64,000 nt of DNA. Origin: Streptomyces sp. NBC_01116. GTDB lineage: Bacteria; Actinomycetota; Actinomycetes; Streptomycetales; Streptomycetaceae. The stretch is from contig NZ_CP108644.1 of assembly GCF_041435495.1 (NCBI RefSeq), positions 558,001-622,000 on the forward strand, given 5' to 3'. Made by a program: the position numbers and the translations under genes. The notes beneath the pieces were generated by a model. It did not search any database and was not told the origin of the DNA. It worked only from the letters and a program-made list of their open reading frames with translations. Shown here piece by piece: positions 36,011 to 44,572 of this stretch; position 1 is the stretch's first letter; each line of letters opens with the position of its first letter.

Positions 36011-36124
36011 TCACGTCCCGGCTCGCACAGATGCGCTGGGTGCCGTCCGGTTCTGTGCGGCGGCGAGGGCGGTGCGGGCCGGGTAGCCGAGCTGCGCCGT
36101 GACGACGGCCGCGGTGGCCTCCGG
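36011..36124 (-). pseudogene. C-terminal remnant of an unknown gene
   Basis: On the minus strand 37 codons with strong G/C third-position bias (EATAAVVTAQLGYPARTALAAA) end in TGA at 36011-36013. Upstream, coding character stops where the transposase fragment on the other strand begins (36126), so this looks like the tail of a broken gene. Confidence 0.35.
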
Positions 36125-36125
36125 G

Positions 36126-36229
36126 GTGGTGGAGGCGTGGGTCGACGGCGGCTACCGCCAACACCGCGTCGAGCACGCCTCAACCCTCGGCATCGACATG
36201 GAGGTCACCGCCCGCAAGCCCGCCCGTTC
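36126..36229 (+). pseudogene. IS5-like transposase fragment
   Basis: The reading VVEAWVDGGYRQHRVEH followed by LGIDMEVTARKP resembles the middle of an IS5-type DDE transposase, where the second catalytic Asp lies in the VDGGY motif. Neither the N-terminus nor the C-terminal Glu region is present, and no terminal repeats were seen, so it is a relic. Confidence 0.5.
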
Positions 36230-36683
36230 TTGCCTCCTGGTCCCCTGCGTGACCGGTGTAACGCGTCGGCGTGCGTCTGCCCTCATGCCGTACGGTCCAG
36301 CCGCTGGGTGCGGCCGCCGGCGGGGCGATGCGGGTCAGCCCGGCGCGTTCGGCGGCCGCCCGAACGTCGTAGTAGCGGCTTGATACATTCCAGTGGCGCC
36401 GCGCGATCTGCTTGTGCGGCTGCGGGCGCCGACGCGGCTGTTCGACCGACGCGCGGGGCGCTTCGGTCTGGACCGGGGCCGGCTTGTTGAGGCCCGCGCG
36501 AGCCTTCCACGCTGCCATCTGGGCCTCCTGGCGTGGCCCGAGACCGCCGGCCTCGGCCGCTGCCTGAATCACCTGCTGTACCCGGGGGCGCAGCAGGTGC
36601 GCGGCCAGATCCCGGGGAAGGCGGCAAAATCCCTCCAGGAGTCTCGCCGTTGTCGCTTCGGTTGCGGTGGCCGTCGCCTCCAT
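36180..36683 (-). CDS. Hypothetical basic protein, mobile-element-like
   Basis: 167 codons from ATG 36681-36683 (no clear ribosome site), mostly with good codon bias. The N-terminal 60 residues are helical (EATTARLLEGFCRLPRDLAAHLL, read in two parts). A Pro/Arg-rich linker follows, and then a segment ARRHWNVSSRYYDVRAAAERAGLTRI that suggests a nucleic-acid-binding helical domain. The last 15 codons overlap the transposase relic, so the natural C-terminus may be changed. Function not recognised. Confidence 0.45.
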   Translation of the reverse strand: MEATATATEATTARLLEGFCRLPRDLAAHLLRPRVQQVIQAAAEAGGLGPRQEAQMAAWKARAGLNKPAPVQTEAPRASVEQPRRRPQPHKQIARRHWNVSSRYYDVRAAAERAGLTRIAPPAAAPSGWTVRHEGRRTPTRYTGHAGDQEARTGGLAGGDLHVDAEG

Positions 36684-36977
36684 GTGGTTTCAGGGGCCCG
36701 GGCCACGCTCCGGCCCTACTCAATGCATCCACTGTCCGGATCAAACTTCGCAACTCGTTCGGCAGATGGCATCGAACGCGGCTCCTCGGCAGGATCGTGG
36801 GAGCACACCCGTTCCGGCCGATCACTCACCAACACCACGCCAGCAGGCTGACAGCCTGTCGGGAAACTCGTCAAACAGCCGGCGTCGGGGCCGCCAGGAC
36901 CAAGAACTCGTCACACCTCTTCCCGTCAGGGAAGACGCAGGTCAACAAGGCTTTGCTAGGTTCGCTAGGAGACAGAC

Positions 36978-37970
36978 GTGAAGATGCTGATCAACGTCCC
37001 GGAGACCGTGGTCGCCGATGCTCTGCGGGGCATGGCGGCCGCGCATCCCGAGCTGACCGTCGATGTGGAGAATCGGGTCGTCATGCGGCGGGACGCGCCC
37101 GTGGCGGGGAAGGTCGGCCTCGTCTCCGGGGGCGGTTCCGGGCACGAGCCGCTGCACGCCGGGTTCGTCGGGCCCGGAATGCTGTCGGCCGCCTGTCCCG
37201 GAGAGGTGTTCACCTCCCCCGTGCCCGACCAGATGCTGCGGGCCGCGGCAGCCGTCGACAGTGGGGCGGGGGTGCTGTTCGTCGTCAAGAACTACACCGG
37301 TGACGTGCTCAACTTCGAGATGGCCGCCGAACTCGCCGACGACGAGGGGATTCAGGTCGCCCAGGTGGTGGTGGACGACGACGTGGCCGTGAGCGACAGT
37401 ACGTTCACCGCCGGGCGGCGCGGTACGGGAGCGACGCTGTTCGTCGAGAAGATCGCCGGAGCCCTGGCGGACGAGGGCGCTCCGCTGGAGCGGGTGGCCG
37501 CCGTCGCACGGCAGGTGAACGGGGCCTCGCGCAGCTTCGGGGTGGCGCTGGGCGCCGTGACCACTCCGGCCAAGGGCAGCCCCACCTTCGATCTGCCCGC
37601 CGGGGAACTGGAGTTGGGCATCGGCATCCACGGGGAGCCGGGGCGTGAGCGACGGCCGATGATGACGTCCGGGGAGATCGCCGACTTCGCCGTGAACGCG
37701 GTGCTGGAGGACCTGCGGCCCACCGGCCCGGTGCTCGCGCTGGTGAACGGCATGGGGGCGACCCCCCTGCTGGAGCTGTACGGGTTCAATGCCGAGGTCC
37801 ATCGGGTCCTGTCCCAGCGGGGCGTCCCGGTGGCTCGTACGCTCGTGGGGAACTACGTGACCTCGCTCGACATGGCAGGCTGTTCGGTGACGCTGTGCCA
37901 GGTCGACGAGGAGCTGCTGCGCCTGTGGGACGCACCCGTGCGGACGGCCGCGCTCCGCTGGGGCCGCTGA
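36978..37970 (+). CDS. dhaK: Dihydroxyacetone kinase, DhaK subunit
   Basis: 330 residues from GTG 36978 with AGGAGA upstream. DhaK binds dihydroxyacetone covalently through a His, here in GIGIHGEPG (about residue 218). The substrate loop is SGGGSGHEPLHAGFVG, and VKNYTGDVLNFEMA is another family hallmark. With dhaL and dhaM downstream it forms the PEP:phosphotransferase-dependent enzyme, which makes dihydroxyacetone phosphate for glycolysis. Confidence 0.95.
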   Translation: MKMLINVPETVVADALRGMAAAHPELTVDVENRVVMRRDAPVAGKVGLVSGGGSGHEPLHAGFVGPGMLSAACPGEVFTSPVPDQMLRAAAAVDSGAGVLFVVKNYTGDVLNFEMAAELADDEGIQVAQVVVDDDVAVSDSTFTAGRRGTGATLFVEKIAGALADEGAPLERVAAVARQVNGASRSFGVALGAVTTPAKGSPTFDLPAGELELGIGIHGEPGRERRPMMTSGEIADFAVNAVLEDLRPTGPVLALVNGMGATPLLELYGFNAEVHRVLSQRGVPVARTLVGNYVTSLDMAGCSVTLCQVDEELLRLWDAPVRTAALRWGR

Positions 37971-38094
37971 GCGCCGGCGGGATCCCGTGACCGGGTGCGA
38001 CACCGGTGCGGGTCCGCCGTACGGGTCGGCCGTACGGCACGTGCCGCCGCCCGGAACGGTCCGTTCCGGGCGGGACCGAGGAACAGGAGATCAT

Positions 38095-38706
38095 GTGCTC
38101 GACACCGACTTCTTCCGCCGCTGGATGGCCGCTGTCGCGGCATCCGTGGAGCGTGAGGCGAACCATCTGACCGAGCTGGACTCGGCGATCGGGGACGCCG
38201 ATCACGGCAGCAACCTCCAGCGCGGCTTCACGGCGGTGACGGCGGTGCTGGAGAAGGACTCCCCCGCCACTCCCGGTGCGGTGCTCACCCTGGCCGGACG
38301 GCAGCTCATCTCGACCGTGGGCGGGGCGTCCGGACCGCTGTACGGGACGCTGCTGCGCCGTACGGGCAAGGCTCTCGGGGACGGCGCGGAGGTGACCCAG
38401 GACCAGCTGGCCCAGGCGTTCGCGGCCGGGGTCTCGGCGGTGGGGCAGTTGGGCGGCGCCCAGGCCGGGGACAAGACGATGCTCGACGCGCTGCTGCCCG
38501 CGGCGGAGGCCCTGGCCACCTCGTTCGACGGCGCCGCGAACGCGGCTCGTGCGGGGGCCGAGGCGACGGTGCCGTTGCAGGCGCGCAAGGGCCGGGCCAG
38601 CTATCTCGGCGGGCGCAGCATCGGCCATCAGGATCCGGGCGCGACCTCGTCCGCCCTGCTGGTCGAGGCCCTGGCGGCGACGGCGGCGGACGGAGCGGAC
38701 GCATGA
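38095..38706 (+). CDS. dhaL: Dihydroxyacetone kinase, ADP-binding DhaL subunit
   Basis: 203 residues from GTG 38095 (AGGAG six bases upstream). The nucleotide and Mg-binding aspartates are in AIGDADHGSNLQRG, and GGASGPLYGTLLRR and GDKTMLDALLPA are typical of DhaL. It holds ADP as a cofactor that is rephosphorylated by DhaM and passes phosphate to the substrate on DhaK. About 125 bp separate it from dhaK; dhaM overlaps its stop. Confidence 0.95.
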   Translation: MLDTDFFRRWMAAVAASVEREANHLTELDSAIGDADHGSNLQRGFTAVTAVLEKDSPATPGAVLTLAGRQLISTVGGASGPLYGTLLRRTGKALGDGAEVTQDQLAQAFAAGVSAVGQLGGAQAGDKTMLDALLPAAEALATSFDGAANAARAGAEATVPLQARKGRASYLGGRSIGHQDPGATSSALLVEALAATAADGADA

Positions 38707-39113
38707 GCGACGGACGGCAGGTGGGCATCGTGCTGGTCTCCCACAGCGGTCCCGTCGCCGAGTCGGTCGCCGAGCTGGCCCGGGGTCTCGCCGCCGGAGG
38801 GGCCATCGCACCGGTCGCCCCGGCCGGCGGGCTGCCCGACGGTGGGCTCGGGACGAGCGCGGAGCTGATCGGCCGGGCCGCCGCCTCGGTGGACCGGGGT
38901 GCGGGGGTCGCGGTCCTGGTGGACCTGGGAAGCGCGGTCCTCACGGTGAAGGCCATGCTCGCCGAGGGCGACGAGCTGCCCGAGGGCACGCGGCTGGTGG
39001 ACGCGCCGTTCGTGGAGGGCGCGGTGGCCGCCGTGGTGACCGCCTCGGCGGGCGGCGACCTCGCGGCGGTGGAGGCCGCGGCCTCGGAGGCGTACGGCTA
39101 CCGCAAGACGTAG
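38703..39113 (+). CDS. dhaM: Phosphocarrier DhaM, EIIA-mannose-type domain only
   Basis: 136 residues, ATG overlapping the dhaL stop (ATGA). The phosphorylated His is in VLVSHSGPVAES near the N-terminus, and LVDLGSAVLTVKAML is the second family motif. Unlike the three-domain E. coli DhaM it has only the EIIA-like domain, so it must take phosphate from the general HPr of the cell. Confidence 0.93.
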   Translation: MSDGRQVGIVLVSHSGPVAESVAELARGLAAGGAIAPVAPAGGLPDGGLGTSAELIGRAAASVDRGAGVAVLVDLGSAVLTVKAMLAEGDELPEGTRLVDAPFVEGAVAAVVTASAGGDLAAVEAAASEAYGYRKT

Positions 39114-39179
39114 CGCCTTTCGCCGGATCGTGCCGGGCCCGCGTGGCGCCCCGCACCGCGCCGCCGCAGACTTGACGAC

Positions 39180-39683
39180 ATGTCGACAGGCAGGCGCAGT
39201 GCGGGGCTCCTTCTCTTCCGGGTCGTGGAGGGCGTGGACGGGCGGGATGTCGAGGTGCTGATCGGGCACATGGGCGGGCCGTTCTGGGCGGGCCGGGAGG
39301 CGGCCGCCTGGTCGGTGCCGAAGGGCGAGTACGGGCCGGAGGAGGACGCGGAGGCCGCCGCCCGCCGGGAGTTCGTGGAGGAGCTGGGCCTGCCGGTCCC
39401 GCCGGGCGAGTGGATCGCGCTGGGCGAGTCGCGGCAGCGCAGCGGCAAGACGGTGACCGCCTGGGCCCTGGAGGCGGATCTCGACGTGGAGTCCGTCGTG
39501 CCCGGGACCTTCACGATGGAGTGGCCGCGCGGGTCCGGCGTGCAGCAGGAGTTCCCGGAGATGGACCGGTTCGCCTGGTGCACGCCGGAGCAGGCCGCCG
39601 AGCGGCTGATCGTCGGCCAGCGGGTGTTCGCCGACCGGCTGCGCGCTCAGGTGCGCGGGAGCACCGCCTCCCCCGACGCGTAG
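39180..39683 (+). CDS. Nudix hydrolase
   Basis: 167 residues. The Nudix box is complete: GEYGPEEDAEAAARREFVEE continuing into LGL, near residues 44-66, preceded by AAWSVPKGE. These enzymes hydrolyse nucleoside-diphosphate-linked compounds; the spacing and WSVPKGE segment resemble members acting on small nucleotides, but the substrate is unknown. The 3' end overlaps the convergent ABC-F gene by 37 bp. Confidence 0.92.
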   Translation: MSTGRRSAGLLLFRVVEGVDGRDVEVLIGHMGGPFWAGREAAAWSVPKGEYGPEEDAEAAARREFVEELGLPVPPGEWIALGESRQRSGKTVTAWALEADLDVESVVPGTFTMEWPRGSGVQQEFPEMDRFAWCTPEQAAERLIVGQRVFADRLRAQVRGSTASPDA

Positions 39684-41419
39684 AGCGGCGCCGCGCCCGC
39701 CGGGCGGCCTGCCCGCAGTTCCAGTACGTCGCCGGTGAAGCGGGCCCGGAAGCTGCGGTCGTGCGAGACGACGACGACCGCGCCCGGGTACTCGTCGAGG
39801 GCCTGTTCCAGCTCCTCCACCAGGCTCAGCGCGATGTGGTTCGTCGGCTCGTCCAGGACCAGCAGATCGGCCGGCCTGGTCACCAGCCGGGCCAGGGCCA
39901 GCCTGCGCTGCTGGCCGACGGAGAGGGACGCGACGGGCACGTCGAGGTCCTCGGGGCGGAAGAGGCCGAGGGCCAGGAGTTCATCGGCGTACTCGTCGGG
40001 GAAGCCGGGGCGGCCCGCCGCGAAGGTGGCGAGCAGGGTGCGCCGGGTCGGGCGTGCGGGCAGTTCCTGCGGGAGGTAGCCGATGCGGGCCCGGCGGGTG
40101 ACCGTGCCCGCGTCGGGGGCCAGGTCACCCGCGAGGACCCGCAGCAGGGTGGTCTTCCCGGCCCCGTTCTCACCGGTCACCAGGAGGCGGGCTCCCGACT
40201 CCACGCGCAGGGAGGGGAGACGGAGGCGGTCCCCGACGGAGACGGCGTCCAGTTCGACGAGCGTCCTCGCACGGTTCGCGGTTCCGGTGCCCGTTCCGTC
40301 CGCCGTGGTGCCGGTACCGGTGCCGGTCGCGTCCGCCGTACCGGCCCCGTCCCCCGCGCCGGTCTCGACGACGGCCGGGCGGCCGGTGAAGGCGAGCGGG
40401 CGGGGCGGGGGCGGCACGGGCGACCTGCGCAAGGCGTCCCGCCGGGTCCGGGCGGCCCTGACCTGGCCGGACAGCTTGGCCTCGTGCGAGCGGCGGTGCT
40501 TGCCGAAGCCCTGTTTCGGGTCTCCTCCGGTGGCCGCGAGCCGCGCTCCGGCCGCTTCGACGAGCTCCTCGGTGCGGGCCAGGTCCGCCAGGTACTCCTC
40601 GTGCTCCTGGGCCCAGCGGCGGCGGGCGGCGGCCTTGGCGGTGCGGTAGCCGTCCCAGCCGTCGCCGTACCGGGTGACCGTGCGCAGGTCCCGGTCGACC
40701 TCCAGGATCACCGAGGTGACACGCTCCAGGAACGCCCGGTCGTGGGTGATCGCCACGACGGTGCCCCGGTGGGCGCGCAGGTGCTCCTCCAGCCAGCCGA
40801 CGGCGCGGGCGTCGAGGTGGTTGGTCGGCTCGTCGAGCAGGAGCAGTTCGGGGGCGGCTGCCATGACGCAGGCGAGGGCGAGCCGCGACTGCTCGCCGCC
40901 GGAGAGCGTGGCGAGGGCGCGATCGCGGGTGAGGTGGGCGAGGCCGAGGCCGTGCAGGGCCGCTTCGGTGCGGGCGTCCGCCCGGTAGCCGTCGCGGTCC
41001 TCGTAGGCGGTGAGGAGGTCTCCGTACGCGGCGAGCTTCGCGTCGGTGGGCCCCGGGTCGCCGGGCTTCCTCTGCGAGAGGCCGGCCTCCGCCTCGCGGA
41101 TGCGGTGTTCGAGGTCGCGCAGTTCGGCGAGGGCCGTGTCGACCGCGTCCTGCACGGTGTCGGTCGGGTCGAGGTCGAGGGTCTGGGCGAGATAGCCCGC
41201 GCCGCCGGGGAAGCGGACGGTGAGCTCACCGGTGTCCGGTCGTTCCGCTCCGGCCAGGAGCCGGAGCAGGGTGGACTTTCCGGAGCCGTTCTCGCCGATG
41301 ACGGCGGTCTTCTCACCGGGCCGGACGGTGAGGGTCACCTGGTCGAGTACGGAGCGGTCCCCGTACGCCTTGGAGACGTCCTTCATGGCCAGTTGAGCGC
41401 GGTCGCGCTGGGGGTGCAT
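39647..41419 (-). CDS. ABC-F family ATPase (ribosome protection type)
   Basis: 590 residues with two ATPase domains and no membrane segments. The first has GENGSGKST, LSGGEQSR and [12 protein letters not shown]. The second has GENGAGKTT, LSVGQQRR and LVLDEPTNHI. The interdomain linker region includes WDGYRTAKAAARRRW and KHRRSHEAKLSGQVRAARTRRDAL, the charged helical arm of ABC-F proteins that reaches the ribosomal peptidyl-transferase centre. A Gly-Thr-Ala repeat then leads to domain 2. Streptomyces relatives include macrolide and lincosamide resistance factors, so antibiotic resistance is likely. A leader ORF lies upstream. Confidence 0.9.
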   Translation of the reverse strand: MHPQRDRAQLAMKDVSKAYGDRSVLDQVTLTVRPGEKTAVIGENGSGKSTLLRLLAGAERPDTGELTVRFPGGAGYLAQTLDLDPTDTVQDAVDTALAELRDLEHRIREAEAGLSQRKPGDPGPTDAKLAAYGDLLTAYEDRDGYRADARTEAALHGLGLAHLTRDRALATLSGGEQSRLALACVMAAAPELLLLDEPTNHLDARAVGWLEEHLRAHRGTVVAITHDRAFLERVTSVILEVDRDLRTVTRYGDGWDGYRTAKAAARRRWAQEHEEYLADLARTEELVEAAGARLAATGGDPKQGFGKHRRSHEAKLSGQVRAARTRRDALRRSPVPPPPRPLAFTGRPAVVETGAGDGAGTADATGTGTGTTADGTGTGTANRARTLVELDAVSVGDRLRLPSLRVESGARLLVTGENGAGKTTLLRVLAGDLAPDAGTVTRRARIGYLPQELPARPTRRTLLATFAAGRPGFPDEYADELLALGLFRPEDLDVPVASLSVGQQRRLALARLVTRPADLLVLDEPTNHIALSLVEELEQALDEYPGAVVVVSHDRSFRARFTGDVLELRAGRPAGAAPLYASGEAVLPRT

Positions 41420-41592
41420 GGGTGCCTTTTCCCTGGGTGACGGCCCGCGGAGGCGCGCGCGAGGGCGCGGCGGCGGGGCGTGGATGCCGGACGGCGAAGG
41501 GGACGGCGGCGGGCGCGCGGGGTGACGTCGAGGTCACCGGGGCGTCTCGGAGGGACGCGCGGTGCGCGCGGTGCGGCCGTCCCGGCCGGGAA

Positions 41593-41625
41593 TCAGCGGA
41601 AGAAGTAGTAGCTGTACGAACCCAT
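41593..41625 (-). CDS. Ten-codon leader peptide of the ABC-F gene
   Basis: The minus strand reads ATG GGT TCG TAC AGC TAC TAC TTC TTC CGC TGA, giving MGSYSYYFFR. It lies 174 bp upstream of the ABC-F start. Just upstream is AT-rich GTTAAACTGT, which may be the -10 region of a leaderless transcript, since no ribosome site precedes the ATG. Short aromatic-rich uORFs ahead of ribosome-protection genes commonly sense drug-stalled ribosomes. The GC-rich interval that follows could form alternative hairpins. Confidence 0.6.
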   Translation of the reverse strand: MGSYSYYFFR

Positions 41626-41794
41626 GTCGGACAGTTTAACGGGGGTCGGCCTCCCGACGCCGGGGATTGTTCTCGGTCCGCGTCGGCCCCGGCGGTTGCC
41701 GCCGGAAAGGATCCGGGGCAACCGTCGGGGCCGACGGTGAACCTTGGGCGACGAGGGCGGACGTGTGAACGCTCGGCGGTGGGAGCCGGGAGGT

Positions 41795-42835
41795 TCAGCC
41801 GCCGGGGAGGATGACCGCCCGGCCGTTGATCCGGCCGTCGTGGAGGCGCTCGTAGGCGAGCGGGGCTTCGTCCAGGGAGTACGTCTCCACGTGGACGTCC
41901 ACGGCTCCGGCGTGGGCCAGGTCGAGGACCTCGGCGAGCTCCTTGCGTGAGCCCCAGTAGGGCGCGCAGACGTTGGCGCCGTACGGAAGCGTCCCGAAGC
42001 CGACCGGGAGCGCGCCGCCGCCGATGCCGACGATGGTGACGTCGCCGTCGACGCGGGCGACGGCTCCGGCGGTCGCCACGGTGGGCGGCGCCCCGACGAA
42101 GTCGAGGACCACATGGGCGCCGAGTCCGCCGGTCAGTTCCACGACGCGGGCGGCCGCCTTCTCGTCGGAGAGGACGGCTTCGTGGGCGCCGACGGTCCTG
42201 GCCAGGGCGAGCTTGTCCTCGGTGACGTCGAGGGCGATCACCCGGGCGGCCGTCATGGCGCGCAGCAGCTGGATCGCGACGTGGCCGAGGCCGCCGGTGC
42301 CGATGACGACGGCGGTGGAGCCGGGAACGAGCTTCGCCAGGGAGCGCACGATCGCGTGGTACGGGGTCAGCCCGGCGTCGGTGAGGGGCACCGTCTTCAC
42401 CGGGTCGAGGTCGCCGATCGGGACCAGGTGGCGGGGATCGTCGACGATCATGTACTCGGCCATCGCGCCGGGTGCGCCGAGTCCGGGCGGCATGATGCCG
42501 AGCTCCTTGGCGCGCAGGCAGTAGTTCTCCTTGCCCTCGGCGCAGTTCACACAGGTGCCGCAGCCCCAGGGCCCGTACACCGCGACGGAGTCGCCGACGC
42601 CGAAGCCCTCGACGCCGTCACCGAGGGCGGCGACCGTGCCGACGCCCTCGTGCCCCAGGGTGAGGGGCAGCGGGAAGGGGATCTGGTCGGCGGGCCAGCT
42701 CATCACGGCGATGTCGGAGTGGCAGACGCCGGCGGCGGTGACCTTCAGCAGGACCTGGCCGGGGCCGGGCTCGGGGTCCGGGACGGTGACCACCTCGGGG
42801 GCGGCGCCGACGGCTCGGTACTGAACGGCTTTCAT
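41795..42835 (-). CDS. Zinc-dependent alcohol dehydrogenase (MDR family)
   Basis: 346 residues from ATG 42833-42835 with GAGGAG upstream. Catalytic zinc ligands are Cys in GVCHSD and His-Glu in GHEGVG; the structural zinc site is the four-cysteine block GCGTCVNCAEGKENYC. The Rossmann motif is GTGGLGHVA, and the following VIALDVTEDKL ends its second strand with Asp, which favours NAD. The protein resembles broad-specificity primary alcohol dehydrogenases. Stands alone, 88 bp from the SDR gene. Confidence 0.92.
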   Translation of the reverse strand: MKAVQYRAVGAAPEVVTVPDPEPGPGQVLLKVTAAGVCHSDIAVMSWPADQIPFPLPLTLGHEGVGTVAALGDGVEGFGVGDSVAVYGPWGCGTCVNCAEGKENYCLRAKELGIMPPGLGAPGAMAEYMIVDDPRHLVPIGDLDPVKTVPLTDAGLTPYHAIVRSLAKLVPGSTAVVIGTGGLGHVAIQLLRAMTAARVIALDVTEDKLALARTVGAHEAVLSDEKAAARVVELTGGLGAHVVLDFVGAPPTVATAGAVARVDGDVTIVGIGGGALPVGFGTLPYGANVCAPYWGSRKELAEVLDLAHAGAVDVHVETYSLDEAPLAYERLHDGRINGRAVILPGG

Positions 42836-42923
42836 GGGGTCTCCTCGCTTCTTCCTCGGTTCGCTCTGTCGCCCCGTGCTTCTTTTGTCGCCCCCGTGTT
42901 CCGCGCGCGCCACTCGGGCTCCG

Positions 42924-43724
42924 TCACGGGGCGGAGTAGCCGCCGTCCACCAGGTGGTAGCTGCCGTGGATGAAGGAGGCCTTGTCGGAGAGCAGGAAGG
43001 CGGCCAGTTCGGCGACCTCCTCGGCGGTGCCGAGCCGTCCGGCCGGGTGCAGGGAGATCAGGTGCTCGCGGGCCGCCGGGTCGGTGTTCCGCAGGAGCGG
43101 GGTGTCGATGAAGCCGGGGCCGACCGCGTTGATCCGGACGTTCTTCCCGGCGTATTCGAGCGCGGCGGTCTTGGTGAGGCCGACGACGCCGTGCTTGGCC
43201 GCGACGTAGGCGGGCGACCCTGCGAAGCCGTTGGTGCCGAGGATGGAGGACATGTTGACGATCGCGCCGCCGCCGGCCGCCACGATGGCGGGCAGTTCGT
43301 AGCGCATCGAGTGGAAGACGCCGCTGAGGTTGGTGGCGACGACGCGGTTCCAGTCCTCGACCGGGTACTCACCGGTGGGGCTGCTGGGGCCCGCGATGCC
43401 GGCGTTGTTGACGGCCAGGTGGAGGGCGCCGAAGGTGTCCACCGCGAACCGCACGCCCGCTTCGACGGAGGCGGGGTCGGTGACGTCCATCGCGACGGCG
43501 GCGGCCCTGGCTCCGGCGCCCTCCAGCTCGGCCGCGGCCTTGCGCGCGCTCTCCGCGTCGTAGTCGGCGACGACGACCGCCGCGCCGCCTGCGGCGAGCC
43601 GCCGGGCCAGGGCGAGGCCGATGCCGGAGGCGCCGCCGGTGACGAGGGCGGTGCGGCCGGCGAACTCGGTCCGGGCTTCGGTCTTCGACTCGGCTGCGGG
43701 GGTGGAGCTGTGCTCGGTGCTCAT
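42924..43724 (-). CDS. Short-chain dehydrogenase/reductase
   Basis: 266 residues, ATG overlapping the stop of the TetR gene (ATGA). A Ser/Thr/Glu-rich N-terminal tail precedes the fold. Motifs are TGGASGIG, NNAG, the Ser in NMSSILG and YVAAK; the sequence VADYDAES after beta-2 has Asp, favouring NAD. It ends with HLVDGGYSAP. The translational coupling with the regulator suggests that the regulator controls this gene and possibly the alcohol dehydrogenase after it. Confidence 0.92.
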   Translation of the reverse strand: MSTEHSSTPAAESKTEARTEFAGRTALVTGGASGIGLALARRLAAGGAAVVVADYDAESARKAAAELEGAGARAAAVAMDVTDPASVEAGVRFAVDTFGALHLAVNNAGIAGPSSPTGEYPVEDWNRVVATNLSGVFHSMRYELPAIVAAGGGAIVNMSSILGTNGFAGSPAYVAAKHGVVGLTKTAALEYAGKNVRINAVGPGFIDTPLLRNTDPAAREHLISLHPAGRLGTAEEVAELAAFLLSDKASFIHGSYHLVDGGYSAP

Positions 43725-44452
43725 GAGGTTGCCTCGGTTTCTTCTGCTTCTTCTGTGGTGCTGTTGGTGCTGTTGGTGCTGTTGGTGCCAGTAACGCCGC
43801 TGGAGACGTGGCGCTGGTCCGGAGCGGGACGCGGCTCTCCGAGCAGGTCGGCGGCGAGCGCGTCGAACGCCTCGGCGACCAGTGCGGGCAGGGCGTCCGG
43901 CCGGCCCCCGCGCACCCAGGCGGCCTGGGCGGCGAGCAGCGCGCCCGCTCCCGCGGCGACGGTCACGGCGGGTCGGATGTCCTGCCGCGGATCGACGCCG
44001 AGCCGGTCCGCGACGATGGCGACCGAGTCCTCCTGGGCGTCCACCCGGATGTGATGGAAGACGGCGTAGAGGGTCGGCTCCTCCTCGGCGACGACCAGCA
44101 GGTCGAAGATCCGGGGGCGGCGGTGCCAGGGCTCCGCCGCGGGATCGGCGAGCCAGTCGAGGACGGCACGCCGGTAGGCGAGGAGCGGGGGTTCCGTGGC
44201 CGGGCGGGCGCGCAGGGCCGCGTTGATGCGGTCGCCGTCGCCCCGCAGGGAGTCGAGGGCGGCGGCTTCCTTGCTCGTGAAGTACCGGCTGAACGTACGG
44301 CGGTCGACGTCCGCGGCTTCCGCGATCTCCTCGACCGTCACGTTCCGCAGCCCTCGGTCGAGCACCAGCTCGAACGCGGCCTGCGCCAGGGTGTCGCGGG
44401 TGCGGCGCGCCTTGCGGCCGCGCCGTTCCGGGATCTTCCGTTCCGGAGTCAT
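43721..44452 (-). CDS. TetR-family transcriptional regulator
   Basis: 243 residues from ATG 44450-44452 (a GTG five codons earlier is possible). The helix-turn-helix is VTVEEIAEAADVDRRTFSRYF near residues 38-58. The C-terminal domain is helical without an obvious ligand. The tail contains a Thr-Asn-Ser tandem (TNSTNSTNST) encoded by three copies of a 9-bp unit at about 43757-43789, a likely slippage site. A perfect dyad just upstream (44474-44507) is its probable operator. Confidence 0.9.
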   Translation of the reverse strand: MTPERKIPERRGRKARRTRDTLAQAAFELVLDRGLRNVTVEEIAEAADVDRRTFSRYFTSKEAAALDSLRGDGDRINAALRARPATEPPLLAYRRAVLDWLADPAAEPWHRRPRIFDLLVVAEEEPTLYAVFHHIRVDAQEDSVAIVADRLGVDPRQDIRPAVTVAAGAGALLAAQAAWVRGGRPDALPALVAEAFDALAADLLGEPRPAPDQRHVSSGVTGTNSTNSTNSTTEEAEETEATS

Positions 44453-44473
44453 ACATGCACCGTACACCTGAAA

Positions 44474-44507
44474 ATGTCCCCACGCGACATTCGTCTCGTG
44501 GGGACAT
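44474..44507. promoter_or_regulatory. 11-bp inverted repeat, likely TetR operator
   Basis: ATGTCCCCACG (44474-44484) and CGTGGGGACAT (44497-44507) are exact inverses separated by 12 bp, about 20 bp upstream of the tetR start. Position and symmetry fit auto-regulation; it could also act as terminator for the phosphatase gene, which ends 65 bp away. Confidence 0.65.
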
Positions 44508-44572
44508 CCTTATGGGGCATCAGGGGTGCTCGGCGCGTGCTCGGCGCGTTTGCACGGACTCGCGGCGCGCGC

